NCBI RefSeq assembly: GCF_009828055.1
Contig: NZ_WTYB01000006.1
Location: forward strand, 1-44,452
DNA length: 44,452 nucleotides
Direction of reading: 5' to 3'
Source: Erythrobacter ramosus
GTDB taxonomy: Bacteria > Pseudomonadota > Alphaproteobacteria > Sphingomonadales > Sphingomonadaceae
In this document: positions 34,896-42,960 of the stretch, piece by piece
How positions within the stretch are numbered: the stretch's first letter is position 1
How the letters are laid out: every line of letters starts with the position of its first letter
Notes under the pieces: generated by a model
What the model was told of the DNA's origin: nothing
The model's input: only the letters and a program-made list of their open reading frames with translations
The model's database searches: none
Made by a program: the position numbers and the translations under genes

Positions 34896-35073
34896 CTAGA
34901 GATGAGCAACCGCTTCACGCCTCGCGGCGGGCGGCACCACTTTTTTGAAAGAAGATCGTTGGCTACGCCGCCCTTCGGGTCAGCGCCACGTTGTCCAGCA
35001 TCGTGTCGGCCAGCAGCCGCTTGAGCTTCGCGTTCTCGCTCTCGGGCTCTCGCAGCCGCCGGGCCTCGGATAG
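34896..35073 (-). pseudogene. IS3-family transposase remnant (OrfA C-terminus, OrfB start)
   Basis: The minus strand encodes SEARRLREPESENAKLKRLL, then ADTMLDNVAL, the coiled-coil end of IS3-family OrfA. A 20-base block (34,961-34,980) follows; without it the text continues NDLLSKKW. At the A6G run (34,941 region) a -1 shift gives KKVVPPAARREAVAHL, the usual OrfB beginning, before a stop at 34,896. Sequence on both sides is not transposase-like, so only about 160 bases of the element survive. It separates the GT4 gene from the Wza-like gene and marks a past insertion between operon parts. Confidence 0.75.
34961..34980 (+). repeat. 20-base insertion GGCTACGCCGCCCTTCGGGT in the IS3 remnant
   Basis: Removing exactly these 20 bases restores the reading DNVAL-NDLLSKKW on the minus strand. 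The join is GTT^CA on the plus strand, the same pentamer as at the IS5 copy (29,905-29,924). The two blocks differ only at base 5 (A or G). Confidence 0.7.
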
Positions 35074-35505
35074 GGGGCTGATTGCGCGCCTGGCGGGGCC
35101 ACTGCAAGCATCGCCGCATCGGGGACAGACTTCGCGCTTGTGCGGCCTATCGAGGCCAAGCGCAGCGGCGTCGGCATTGGTCTTCGCCTCAACCCGCCGC
35201 GAAACGCGCACAGCTAGTCGCCTTTCCTGCATCACTCGCTTTTTCCGTGCCAAGCCGCAGCCAACCAAGGCTATCACGAGCACCGAGGAAATTGATGAAA
35301 CCGCGGCCGAGTGGGCGCTGCCAAGACGCCCAGCCTCTTGGCAGCGGATGGCTTGCCCTGGCCCCGCATTGGAAGGAGGGTGTCGGGCGCGTAACCACTT
35401 GCTAGCCATCGGGCTTATTGACGACTAAGCTTGCACCTCGAATCAAATCTTGCAGCCGTTTGCTGATGATCGCACACGCGTCAGACGAAGAAGGGTTTGA
35501 ATACG
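35074..35505. other. About 430 bases without a supported gene, upstream of the Wza-like gene
   Basis: The stretch links the IS3 remnant to the export operon. Open frames on both strands lack recognisable domains. The minus-strand frame includes a CPRCGD pair that hints at a zinc ribbon, but nothing around it supports a gene. A promoter for the Wza-Wzc group could lie here; I see no clear boxes. Confidence 0.4.
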
Positions 35506-36249
35506 ATGTCTCGTCAAATGCTTGAGCTGCCCAAACTGGCTAGGCCTCAGGGTGGACCATCGCCGGGCCTGATCGCTTGGGTCCTGCTTGCGCTCGGCGC
35601 CCTGCTTGTGTCTGGCTGCGCATCGCGGGGCGGCACGATTGCCTATGATGTCGCCGATTTTGGCGCGCCCGATCCGATATCGCAGACGGCGCTGCAGGGT
35701 GACTATACCATCGCCCCGCTCGACAAGCTCAAGATCGAGGTGTTTCAGGTGAAGGACCTCTCGGGCACCTACGAGGTCGATCTCACGGGCCGGATCACGA
35801 TGCCCTTTATCGGCAGCGTGCGGGCGGTCGATCTCACCGCGGATGACCTGGCCAGCGAGCTCGAGAGCCGCTTTGCGCAGGGCTATCTCAAGAACCCCGA
35901 GATAGGCGTGGGCGTGGCCGAATCCCGCGGCAGCGTGCTCACGGTCGAGGGCTCGGTAAAGACACCCGGTGTGTATCCGGTCATTGGCCGAACGACGCTC
36001 CTGCAGGCGATTGCCCGTTCCGGCGGTATAGACGAGTATGGCAACCCCAAGCGCGTGGCGATCTTCCGGCAGATCGATGGCCAGCGCATGGCGGCTGCAT
36101 TCGATATCACCACGATCCGCACTGGAGAGGCGCCCGACCCGGATGTGTTCCGCGGCGACATTATTGTGGTCGACGGCAATAATGTCCGCCGTGCCTGGCG
36201 TGACACGATCCAGGCGTTCCCTATCTTTCAAATCTTCAGCCCTCTCTGA
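35506..36249 (+). CDS. Polysaccharide export lipoprotein (Wza/GumB-like)
   Basis: A 247-residue export protein. The N-terminus has a signal segment (GLIAWVLLALGALL) ending in the lipobox VSGC, with Cys38 as the lipidated residue. The polysaccharide-export domain runs from DYTIAPLDKLKIEVFQVKDL to LKNPEIGVGV. An SLBB domain follows (TVEGSVKTPGVYPVIGR to LLQAIARSGG). It would form the periplasmic/outer-membrane channel with the Wzc-like protein encoded 9 bases downstream. A TTG at 35,497 is in frame, but the AAGGG lies directly against it; the ATG at 35,506 is correctly spaced. At 247 residues it is shorter than E. coli Wza and lacks its C-terminal outer-membrane helix region, as in GumB-like members. 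Confidence 0.9.
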   Translation: MSRQMLELPKLARPQGGPSPGLIAWVLLALGALLVSGCASRGGTIAYDVADFGAPDPISQTALQGDYTIAPLDKLKIEVFQVKDLSGTYEVDLTGRITMPFIGSVRAVDLTADDLASELESRFAQGYLKNPEIGVGVAESRGSVLTVEGSVKTPGVYPVIGRTTLLQAIARSGGIDEYGNPKRVAIFRQIDGQRMAAAFDITTIRTGEAPDPDVFRGDIIVVDGNNVRRAWRDTIQAFPIFQIFSPL

Positions 36250-36258
36250 GCATAGGTC

Positions 36259-38481
36259 ATGAACGAAATCAGCTTTGACCCCGATGAAGGCCCGCACGTA
36301 CTTGCCGAGCAGCGTGCCAGGCAGGGCTCCCTGGCAGTGCAAGCCCCCCTGCCGCTGGTCGAGGATGATTTCGAGGATGACGGGCTGGATCTTCGCGCGA
36401 TCATGCGCGTGCTGTTGGCTCGCTGGTACTGGATCCTCGCGGCCGGCCTGCTTGGCTTGCTGGCCGCGCTGGCCTATTCGCTTACCGTTACGCCGCTTTA
36501 CCGTACGTCGGTGACGCTTGAACTCAACCCGCCGACAGTGCCGATCATAGCGGCAGGGGAGGCCGGTCAGACCGCGAGCTTGATGGGCAATGACTATGAG
36601 TTCTTGCCCACGCAATACGGCCTGATGAAGAGCCGCGACCTCGCCAAGCGGGTGGTGGAGGACTTGAACCTGGCCAGCACGCCAGCCTCGGGAGAACGGG
36701 CGGGCGAACTTGCCAAGCGTATCGAGGGCCTGGCGGCGCAATTGTCGGGCGGGCTGGAAGTGGGGCCGGTGCCCGACAGCCGCCTCGTGACCTTGTCCTA
36801 CACTGCCGACAATCCGCAGGAGGCGGCCAGGATCGCCAATGGCTTTGCCGATGCCTATGTCCAGAGTAGCATTGACCGCCGCTATGAATCGACTGCCAAG
36901 ACGCGCGATTTCCTGAGCGAGCAACTCAAGACTACGCGCGAGAAACTAAACCAGTCCGAGCAGGCGCTCGTGGGATATGCCAGGGCGAACAATATCATCA
37001 TGCCCGGAGGTGAGAGCGAGGACGGGACGGCTGCCGCAAGTCTGACCTCAACGTCGCTCACGACCCTGAATTCTGCCCTTGCCGAGGCGCAGCAGCGCCG
37101 GATCGCGGCCGAACAGCGCTATCGTCAGGCGGGCGCCTTGACCGAGAACCAGTCGGCGACGGCCTCGCTGCGCGCAGAGAAGGCCACTCTTGAGGCGGAG
37201 TATCGCGAAAAATCGACGTATCTTGGCGACGAATACCCCGACATGGTGCGCCTGCGCGAGAAGATCAGGGCCCTCAATGACGCCATCGGCCGCGAATCCC
37301 GGACGGCTTCGGGGGGGCTGGCGGCTGAATTCCGCGCCGCACAGGCGGAGGAGAGTGCCCTGCGCGCCCGGGTCCAGCAGTTGAGTGGCAGCGTGCTGGC
37401 AGAGCAGGACCTCTCGTCCGAGTACAGAGTGCTGCAACGCGAAGTCGACACGCAGCAGTCGCTCTACCAGGCGCTGCTTGAACAATATAACCAGATCGGC
37501 GTCGGCGACGGTGTGGGGGCACCGGCCGGGGTGATTGTCGACCGCGCCCAAGTTCCTGGCGGTCCATACACCCCCAATGTCCCCCGCAATCTCATCCTCG
37601 GCCTGCTTCTCGGCCTCGCACTCGGCGTGGGGGCCGCCATGCTCTACGAGTTCTTGACCGACCTCATCAAGACAGCTGAAGATGTGCGCGAGAAGCTGCT
37701 TCAGCCGCCGCTGGGTACTATTCCCAAGCTCAAGCGGGGCGAGAGCCTCACCGATGAGCTGGCGGATCCCAAGTCGCCGATGTCTGAGGCCTATGGCTCC
37801 CTGCTCACGACACTGCAATTCAGCACCAGTCAGGGCATGCCTGCGATACTCACTGTCACGAGCGCCACTGCTTCCGAAGGTAAGTCCACAACCAGCCTGG
37901 TGCTCGCCAAACGGCTGACCGCCATTGGCAAGCGTGTCTTGCTGATCGATGCCGACATGCGCCGACCCTCATTTATTTTTGACAATGACACCAATGCGGG
38001 CCTGTCGCAATTGCTCACCAAGCATGGGGCACTCAAGGACAATCTGATCCGCACCAATTCCGGTGAACTCTATTTGCTCCCGAGCGGGCCTGTGCCGCCC
38101 AATCCGAGCCTCCTGCTCAATTCCAAAGAAATGCGGACCCTTATCGCAAGGCTGCGGAACCTCTTTGATCACATCATCATCGATAGCCCACCGACCCTCG
38201 GCTTTGCCGACAGCATCGTTCTGGGGTCGCTGAGCGATGGGGTATTGCTGGCGGTGGAAAGCGGGCGCTCGCGGCGGCGGGTCGTGCTCGAGGCAATTGC
38301 GCAATTGCACGCCGCGGGTGGCCGCATTGTCGGTGTCGCGCTGACCAAGTGTCCGAAAAGCGCCGTGGCCTACGGCTATGATTATGGCTATTATGACAGC
38401 AAGCTCGAACTCAACGACGAGGCCAGGGGCCACGAGCTGTCACCGCAATTGTTTGGAGGCCCTGGGCCCGAACAGGACTAG
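36259..38481 (+). CDS. Polysaccharide co-polymerase with BY-kinase domain (Wzc/GumC-like)
   Basis: A 740-residue inner-membrane protein that controls chain length and export. Membrane helix 1 is near residues 52-72 (WILAAGLLGLLAALAYSLTV) and helix 2 near 445-467. Between them is the periplasmic coiled-coil Wzz/GNVR domain. The cytoplasmic BY-kinase has Walker A SATASEGKSTTSLVLAKRL near 536, Walker A' LLIDADMRRPS near 563 and Walker B HIIIDSPPTLGFAD near 642. The C-terminus has five Tyr in YGYDYGYYD near 704-712, the autophosphorylation cluster. Relatives in Gram-negatives carry both halves in one chain, as here. It is followed 6 bases later by the next gene. Confidence 0.93.
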   Translation: MNEISFDPDEGPHVLAEQRARQGSLAVQAPLPLVEDDFEDDGLDLRAIMRVLLARWYWILAAGLLGLLAALAYSLTVTPLYRTSVTLELNPPTVPIIAAGEAGQTASLMGNDYEFLPTQYGLMKSRDLAKRVVEDLNLASTPASGERAGELAKRIEGLAAQLSGGLEVGPVPDSRLVTLSYTADNPQEAARIANGFADAYVQSSIDRRYESTAKTRDFLSEQLKTTREKLNQSEQALVGYARANNIIMPGGESEDGTAAASLTSTSLTTLNSALAEAQQRRIAAEQRYRQAGALTENQSATASLRAEKATLEAEYREKSTYLGDEYPDMVRLREKIRALNDAIGRESRTASGGLAAEFRAAQAEESALRARVQQLSGSVLAEQDLSSEYRVLQREVDTQQSLYQALLEQYNQIGVGDGVGAPAGVIVDRAQVPGGPYTPNVPRNLILGLLLGLALGVGAAMLYEFLTDLIKTAEDVREKLLQPPLGTIPKLKRGESLTDELADPKSPMSEAYGSLLTTLQFSTSQGMPAILTVTSATASEGKSTTSLVLAKRLTAIGKRVLLIDADMRRPSFIFDNDTNAGLSQLLTKHGALKDNLIRTNSGELYLLPSGPVPPNPSLLLNSKEMRTLIARLRNLFDHIIIDSPPTLGFADSIVLGSLSDGVLLAVESGRSRRRVVLEAIAQLHAAGGRIVGVALTKCPKSAVAYGYDYGYYDSKLELNDEARGHELSPQLFGGPGPEQD

Positions 38482-38487
38482 TAGCCG

Positions 38488-39693
38488 ATGGGGGTTGAGG
38501 GTGTGATTTGGGCGCAGCGCATGGCGGCCGTCTTGCTCGGCATTGCCCTGAGCGCGCTCGCGTTCCTGGCGACGGCTTGGAACCTTGGGCTGCCGCCACT
38601 CGATCCGCAGCTTGCCGGATCGCTCGCTGATGACCCCGCCCGCGTATTCGGTCGGTTTCGTTCTGAGCTGACACCCACTCCCTCAGGTATCTCCGACGCA
38701 TACCGAAAGGAGGTCCTCGACGCCGCTCGGCGTGACCCGCTCGGCGATGAGGCGCTCCTTGTGGCGGCCCTCAGCTCTGGCAGCGAGGGGCGCTACAGCG
38801 AAGCCACGCGCCTGCTCGAGCTCGCGCGCAAGCGTGACCCTCGCAATGAAATCACGCGGATCATGCTATTGGAGGTCTATCTGCGCCAGGCGCGCGCGAG
38901 GGAGGTGGTGACGGAGACGGCGGTCCTCGAGCGCCTCTCGCCTGGTGCGACCCAAACGCTGCTTCCGCTGATTGTCGGTTTCGCCCAGAACGCTTCGACC
39001 CGCGCCGCCGCGACCAGGGCGATCGAGGGATCTACGCTTGACTATCCCGTCATGCGCGCCCTCGCCGAACTGCAGGTCGATCCCGCGCTGATCATGTCCT
39101 TGCGCGCAAGCATGACGGCCGAGCAATTGCGCGACGATAGTGCGATGCAGCAGGTCAATGGCCTCATCGACCCCTATCTGCGTGCGGGCAAATGGTCCGA
39201 GGCGGGCCAATTGTGGGGATACTTCTACAAGCGCCAGCCGGGCGAGCTTGGGCGCGTCACCGATCCGAAATTCTCGGGCAGCCCCGGGCCTCCCTTTGGC
39301 TGGCAATTTACCCGAACAGACGGCGGCTTGGCCGAGGAGAGCGACGAGGGCCTGCAGATTGTCCATTTTGGGCGAAAAGGCTGGGTCGTCGCGCGCCAGG
39401 CACTGATGCTCAAGCCGGGGACCTACCGCCTCAGTTACAAACTTGGACGCGAGGCACCCAACCTGCCGGACCTCGCCTGGCGTGTCGATTGTGCCACCAG
39501 CGGGACAACCTTGCTCGACCTGCCCTTCAAGCGCGAGAACTTTCTCGGGATCTCTGTCACGGACCGCTTCACTGTGCCGTCAGATGCCTGTGAAGCGCAA
39601 TGGGTGGCGCTTGCAGCCCGGGTGGGAGATACGACCGAGACCGGTTCGGTCGTGATCCGCTCGGTCGACATTTCACGGCAGGGTGACAACTAG
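38488..39693 (+). CDS. Membrane-anchored EPS-locus protein of unknown function
   Basis: A 401-residue protein. One N-terminal hydrophobic segment (AAVLLGIALSALAFLATAW, about residues 12-30) probably anchors it in the inner membrane with the rest in the periplasm. Residues about 65-260 are alpha-helical and resemble tetratricopeptide-type repeats (EALLVAALSSGSEGRYSEAT, LLELARKRDPRNEIT). The last 140 residues look like a beta-rich, carbohydrate-binding-type domain (PFGWQFTRTDGG, GTYRLSYKLG, two Cys). I do not recognise a named family. It lies between Wzc and the polymerase-like gene, overlapping the latter by one base, so a part in polymerisation or export is likely. Confidence 0.7.
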   Translation: MGVEGVIWAQRMAAVLLGIALSALAFLATAWNLGLPPLDPQLAGSLADDPARVFGRFRSELTPTPSGISDAYRKEVLDAARRDPLGDEALLVAALSSGSEGRYSEATRLLELARKRDPRNEITRIMLLEVYLRQARAREVVTETAVLERLSPGATQTLLPLIVGFAQNASTRAAATRAIEGSTLDYPVMRALAELQVDPALIMSLRASMTAEQLRDDSAMQQVNGLIDPYLRAGKWSEAGQLWGYFYKRQPGELGRVTDPKFSGSPGPPFGWQFTRTDGGLAEESDEGLQIVHFGRKGWVVARQALMLKPGTYRLSYKLGREAPNLPDLAWRVDCATSGTTLLDLPFKRENFLGISVTDRFTVPSDACEAQWVALAARVGDTTETGSVVIRSVDISRQGDN

Positions 39694-41057
39694 TGCCTAT
39701 TCGCGATTGGTGGATCCCGCTCTATCTCTTTGCCTGCCTGGTGCTGGGAGGGGCAAGCAATGGCGGCTTCCTTGCCAATGGCGTCTTACAGTCTCTTGGC
39801 GCGATCCTGATCGGCTGGGCGCTGTGGGCACCGTCTGCGTCGCCTCGGGATGCGAGTGCACGCGCGCTTGCCTGGCTGTTGATTGCGGCTGTACTCTTGA
39901 TCCTGCTCCAGTTCGTGCCGCTTCCCGAGGCTCTTTGGGCTCTCCCCGCGGGGCGGACAGAGCTGGCAGCTGAAGGCGCCGCGATCGGGGTCGATTATTC
40001 GCCGCTCCTCTGGGGCCTTTTGCCCTACGAGGCCGTCAAGTCGGCCGTCTGGCTTGTGCCGGCGCTGGCGCTGGCGCTGGCTATGCTGCGGCGGCCCGAC
40101 TGGCGGCCACAGCACCTGGCATGGGCGATCGTCGCAGCAATGGTGATGTCGGTCATTCTTGGCGCAATTCAGCTCGGCCAGGGCGAAGGCTCGCCGGTCT
40201 ATTTCTATGCCATCACCAATGTCGGGTCGACGGTCGGATTTTTTGCCAACAGCAATCACTTGGCGACGCTGCTGCTGGTCAGTCTGCCGTCTATCTCGGC
40301 ACTCATCGCCTATCAGCTCAAGGTAGGCAGCGAGGAGTTCAAACTTCCCTTTTTGGCTATGGGGATTGGGCTGATCGTACTCGCGCTCACGGGCATTGTG
40401 GTCAATGGGTCACTCGCGGGTTGGTCGCTCGCCGGCCCCGTTCTCGCGGCAAGCGCCATGATTCTCGTTCCGAGATCGTCGCTTCGCAAGGCCAGCCTGA
40501 TCCTGCTGCCGCTCATTCTCGCCGGCGGAATGAGCTGGATGTTGCTGACCGACGAGGGGGCCCAGCTCTTGAAGCTTGAGGAAGTCCAGTCCGCGAATGG
40601 CAGCCGCCAGCAGATATGGGTGACAACAATCCAAGCGGTCGGTGATCACCTCCCGCTCGGCTCGGGGCTCGGCACGTTCACAGAAGTCTATCCGCGCTAC
40701 GAAGATCCGGCGATGATTCAGAGTGCCTATATCAACCATGCTCACAATGATTATCTTGAGCTGCTGCTCGAGCTAGGCATTGCAGGGATGCCGCTCTTCG
40801 TGGCCTTCCTCGCCTGGTGGACGCGCAATTTTGTCCGGATCTGGTTGAATGAGGCCGCCAGTCCCTTTGCCGTTGCCGGAGCAATCTCCAGTGGCACGAT
40901 CCTCATCCATTCCGTCGTCGATTATCCGTTGCGGACGGCCGCCGTCAGCAGCATTTTTGCCTTAAGTTTGTGCTTGATGGTCTTGCCGCCTGCGCGGCTA
41001 TTGCTGTCACGGGACACGGCCAAAGGCCGCTCTGAGCGCCCAACGGAGCCAGCCTAA
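39693..41057 (+). CDS. O-antigen ligase / Wzy-type polymerase family membrane protein
   Basis: A 454-residue polytopic membrane protein with about eleven to twelve hydrophobic segments. The Wzy_C-type core is visible: GFFANSNHLATLLLVSLP, then LALTGIVVNGSLAGW, and the large periplasmic loop with GSGLGTFTEVYPRYED and INHAHNDYLELLLELGIAG, which carries the conserved His/Asn-Asp motif. Members join lipid-linked repeats or ligate glycans to lipid or protein. The GTG start at 39,693 overlaps the preceding stop (TAGTG). Placement straight after Wza/Wzc favours EPS polymerase. A second, different Wzy-like protein is at 5,307-6,728. Confidence 0.85.
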   Translation: MPIRDWWIPLYLFACLVLGGASNGGFLANGVLQSLGAILIGWALWAPSASPRDASARALAWLLIAAVLLILLQFVPLPEALWALPAGRTELAAEGAAIGVDYSPLLWGLLPYEAVKSAVWLVPALALALAMLRRPDWRPQHLAWAIVAAMVMSVILGAIQLGQGEGSPVYFYAITNVGSTVGFFANSNHLATLLLVSLPSISALIAYQLKVGSEEFKLPFLAMGIGLIVLALTGIVVNGSLAGWSLAGPVLAASAMILVPRSSLRKASLILLPLILAGGMSWMLLTDEGAQLLKLEEVQSANGSRQQIWVTTIQAVGDHLPLGSGLGTFTEVYPRYEDPAMIQSAYINHAHNDYLELLLELGIAGMPLFVAFLAWWTRNFVRIWLNEAASPFAVAGAISSGTILIHSVVDYPLRTAAVSSIFALSLCLMVLPPARLLLSRDTAKGRSERPTEPA

Positions 41058-41499
41058 CAAGCTTTCGCGTATCCAGCACCTGCTCGCGTCAACGCACACG
41101 TGCGCCCACGGACGAAAATTACCGCCGGGGCGCAGCGCGTCTGTTAGCGCTCCTCCATGCAGCTTGATCGGAAGGGTCAAGGCTGGTCAGCCCAAATCGT
41201 CGACGCAAGCCTAGTAAAGCTCGTGCGAAGTTGGCAGTCGCTTGGGCCAGACAAAGCTCAGATAACGCTAGAGGCAATGCACCGGCTCTCGCCAGTTATC
41301 CAGGCTTGAGGTTGTCCAACAGCAACTCGGTGTTGCGCGATAATGTGCCGCCACAGGCCTCGATAGCTGGCGATCAAAAATCGACGCTGGACATCAGAGT
41401 GGGGGCAGTGCTGATCGAACGGACGCTAAACAGACAGCCCCGCCAAATAGCGGAACGGCTGACGTCAAAGGCGCCGCTGGCAATCAGCGAGGCCTATGC
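41058..41499. other. About 440 bases between convergent genes, no supported gene
   Basis: This stretch has open frames on the plus strand (for example 41,157-41,309, 50 codons, and 41,231-41,524) but none has a ribosome-binding site or a recognisable domain. No strong terminator hairpin follows the polymerase gene. It may be decayed sequence. Confidence 0.4.
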
Positions 41500-41916
41500 T
41501 CAGGGGCTGACTGGACGGCTCTGACCGTTGGCGACAGCCACCACGATGGCCGCAGCCCCAACGAGACCGGCGCCAAGACCCAAGGCCGGGAAGCCGGGGG
41601 CCTTTCCTGCCATCGCCACGGAAGTCGCATCAGAACAGATCTTGCTCTGACGCAAAGCAGCAATCTGATCCTCGACCGATGCAGCCTGATCCCTTGGGCC
41701 CGTGGTCACCGCGCAGATGCAGCGACCATTCCCGAATTCCTGTCGCACAACCTCGAAAGCCGAAGCCTCGGCGCTTCTGTCGACGGTCACGAGGCACTGT
41801 CTCGGAGGCGACGCCGGAGACCCTTGCGCAATCGCAACACCGCCTGTCGAAGCGGCAGCGAGCGTCGCGACCGAGACCAAGGCCATCCAAATGCGATGAT
41901 GAGAGATCTTGTTCAC
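41500..41916 (-). CDS. Small secreted protein with four cysteines, unknown function
   Basis: A 138-residue protein. The N-terminus MNKISHHRIWMALVSVATLA has a basic part and a hydrophobic core ending in VAIA-QG, a good Sec signal with cleavage after AIA. The mature part has four Cys (RQCLV, GRCIC, KICSD), which could form two disulphides in the periplasm. A second hydrophobic segment near the C-terminus (LGLGAGLVGAAAIVVAVANG) suggests membrane attachment. The frame is open to 41,937 from a TTG, but GTG at 41,916 with AGGAG seven bases upstream gives a proper signal peptide. I recognise no family. It converges on the polymerase gene and precedes, on its own strand, nothing but intergenic DNA. 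Confidence 0.65.
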   Translation of the reverse strand: MNKISHHRIWMALVSVATLAAASTGGVAIAQGSPASPPRQCLVTVDRSAEASAFEVVRQEFGNGRCICAVTTGPRDQAASVEDQIAALRQSKICSDATSVAMAGKAPGFPALGLGAGLVGAAAIVVAVANGQSRPVSP

Positions 41917-42003
41917 GAACCTAGCTCCTAATTTCAAGATGACCTCCTAGCATCAAAACCTTTCCAAATAAAGACTTTTCGAGAGAGCACCGCCGCGGAT
42001 GTG

Positions 42004-42957
42004 TCAGCCGCAAAGGCGCTGCGCCTCATACCATGCGTAGGTTTTATTGATGCCTTCGCGAAGATCAATCGAGGCTCGCCAGCCGAGCCTTGAAAGCTTG
42101 GAAGTATCGAGGAGCTTTTGCGGCGTACCGTCAGGCTTTGATAGGTCGTGGACAATTTCACCCTCAAAGCCCGTGATTGCGGCGACGAGCCGCGCGAGCT
42201 CGAGGATTGAGATATCGCTCCCGCAGCCGACGTTGACATGCTCATCGCCAGAGTAGTGCTTCATGAGAAACACACACGCATCGGCAAGATCATCCACGTG
42301 CAGGAATTCGCGGCGGGGTGATCCGCTTCCCCAGATCTCGAGAGCGCGGGCCTTCGCACATTTCGCCTCGTGCGCCTTGCGGATCAATGCAGGCAGGACG
42401 TGGCTTGTCTGCAAGCTGAAATTGTCACCCGGGCCATAGAGATTGGTCGGCATTGCAGAGATAAAGTCGCGCCCATGCTGGCGACGATAGGCTTGCGCGA
42501 GCTTGATCCCGGCAATCTTGGCGATCGCATACCACTCGTTGGTGGGCTCAAGGCTGCCAGTCAGCAGGGCATCCTCGGGCATCGGCTGCGGGGCAAACTT
42601 GGGATAAATGCAGGAGGATCCCAGAAACAGAAGTTTCTCGACATCGAAACGATGCGCCGCCTCGATGACATTCGCCTCGATCATGAGGTTGTCGTAGAGA
42701 AAATCCGCAGGAAACGTGTCATTGGCCAGAATGCCGCCAACCTTCGCGGCAGCAATGAAAACGGCCAGCGGCCGGTTGCGCTCGAACCAGGCACGCGTGG
42801 CGGCTTGGTCAATAAGGTCGAGCTCACTTCGCGGCGCAGTCAGGAGCTCGCAGCCCTCGCGCTCAAGCCGCCGCACGATGGCCGAGCCGGCCATCCCTCG
42901 ATGGCCGGCAACAAAGACCCGCTTGCCGGCCAGTGAGTAGAGCGGCGACGCAGCCAT
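42004..42957 (-). CDS. fcl: GDP-L-fucose synthase (GDP-4-keto-6-deoxymannose epimerase/reductase)
   Basis: A 317-residue extended SDR enzyme. The NADP motif is VFVAGHRGMAGSAIVRRLE near residues 14-32. AAKVGGILANDTFPADFLYD is diagnostic for GDP-fucose synthase. SSCIYPKFAPQPMPEDALL carries the catalytic Ser and the Cys used in epimerisation, and YAIAKIAG the YxxxK pair near residue 143. It takes the product of Gmd, encoded 3 bases upstream, through 3,5-epimerisation and NADPH reduction to GDP-L-fucose. The pair indicates that the polymer contains L-fucose or a related 6-deoxyhexose. Confidence 0.95.
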   Translation of the reverse strand: MAASPLYSLAGKRVFVAGHRGMAGSAIVRRLEREGCELLTAPRSELDLIDQAATRAWFERNRPLAVFIAAAKVGGILANDTFPADFLYDNLMIEANVIEAAHRFDVEKLLFLGSSCIYPKFAPQPMPEDALLTGSLEPTNEWYAIAKIAGIKLAQAYRRQHGRDFISAMPTNLYGPGDNFSLQTSHVLPALIRKAHEAKCAKARALEIWGSGSPRREFLHVDDLADACVFLMKHYSGDEHVNVGCGSDISILELARLVAAITGFEGEIVHDLSKPDGTPQKLLDTSKLSRLGWRASIDLREGINKTYAWYEAQRLCG

Positions 42958-42960
42958 CGC

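Noticed and set aside
35443..36924. A 493-codon open frame on the minus strand
   Set aside because: It lies antisense to the well-supported Wza-like and Wzc-like genes and is rich in His, Arg and Gln, as expected from reading GC-rich codons backwards.
41231..41524. A 97-codon plus-strand frame, and a 50-codon frame at 41,157-41,309
   Set aside because: Neither has a ribosome-binding site, a domain or a related neighbour. A faint likeness of the second to recombinase C-termini was too weak to report.
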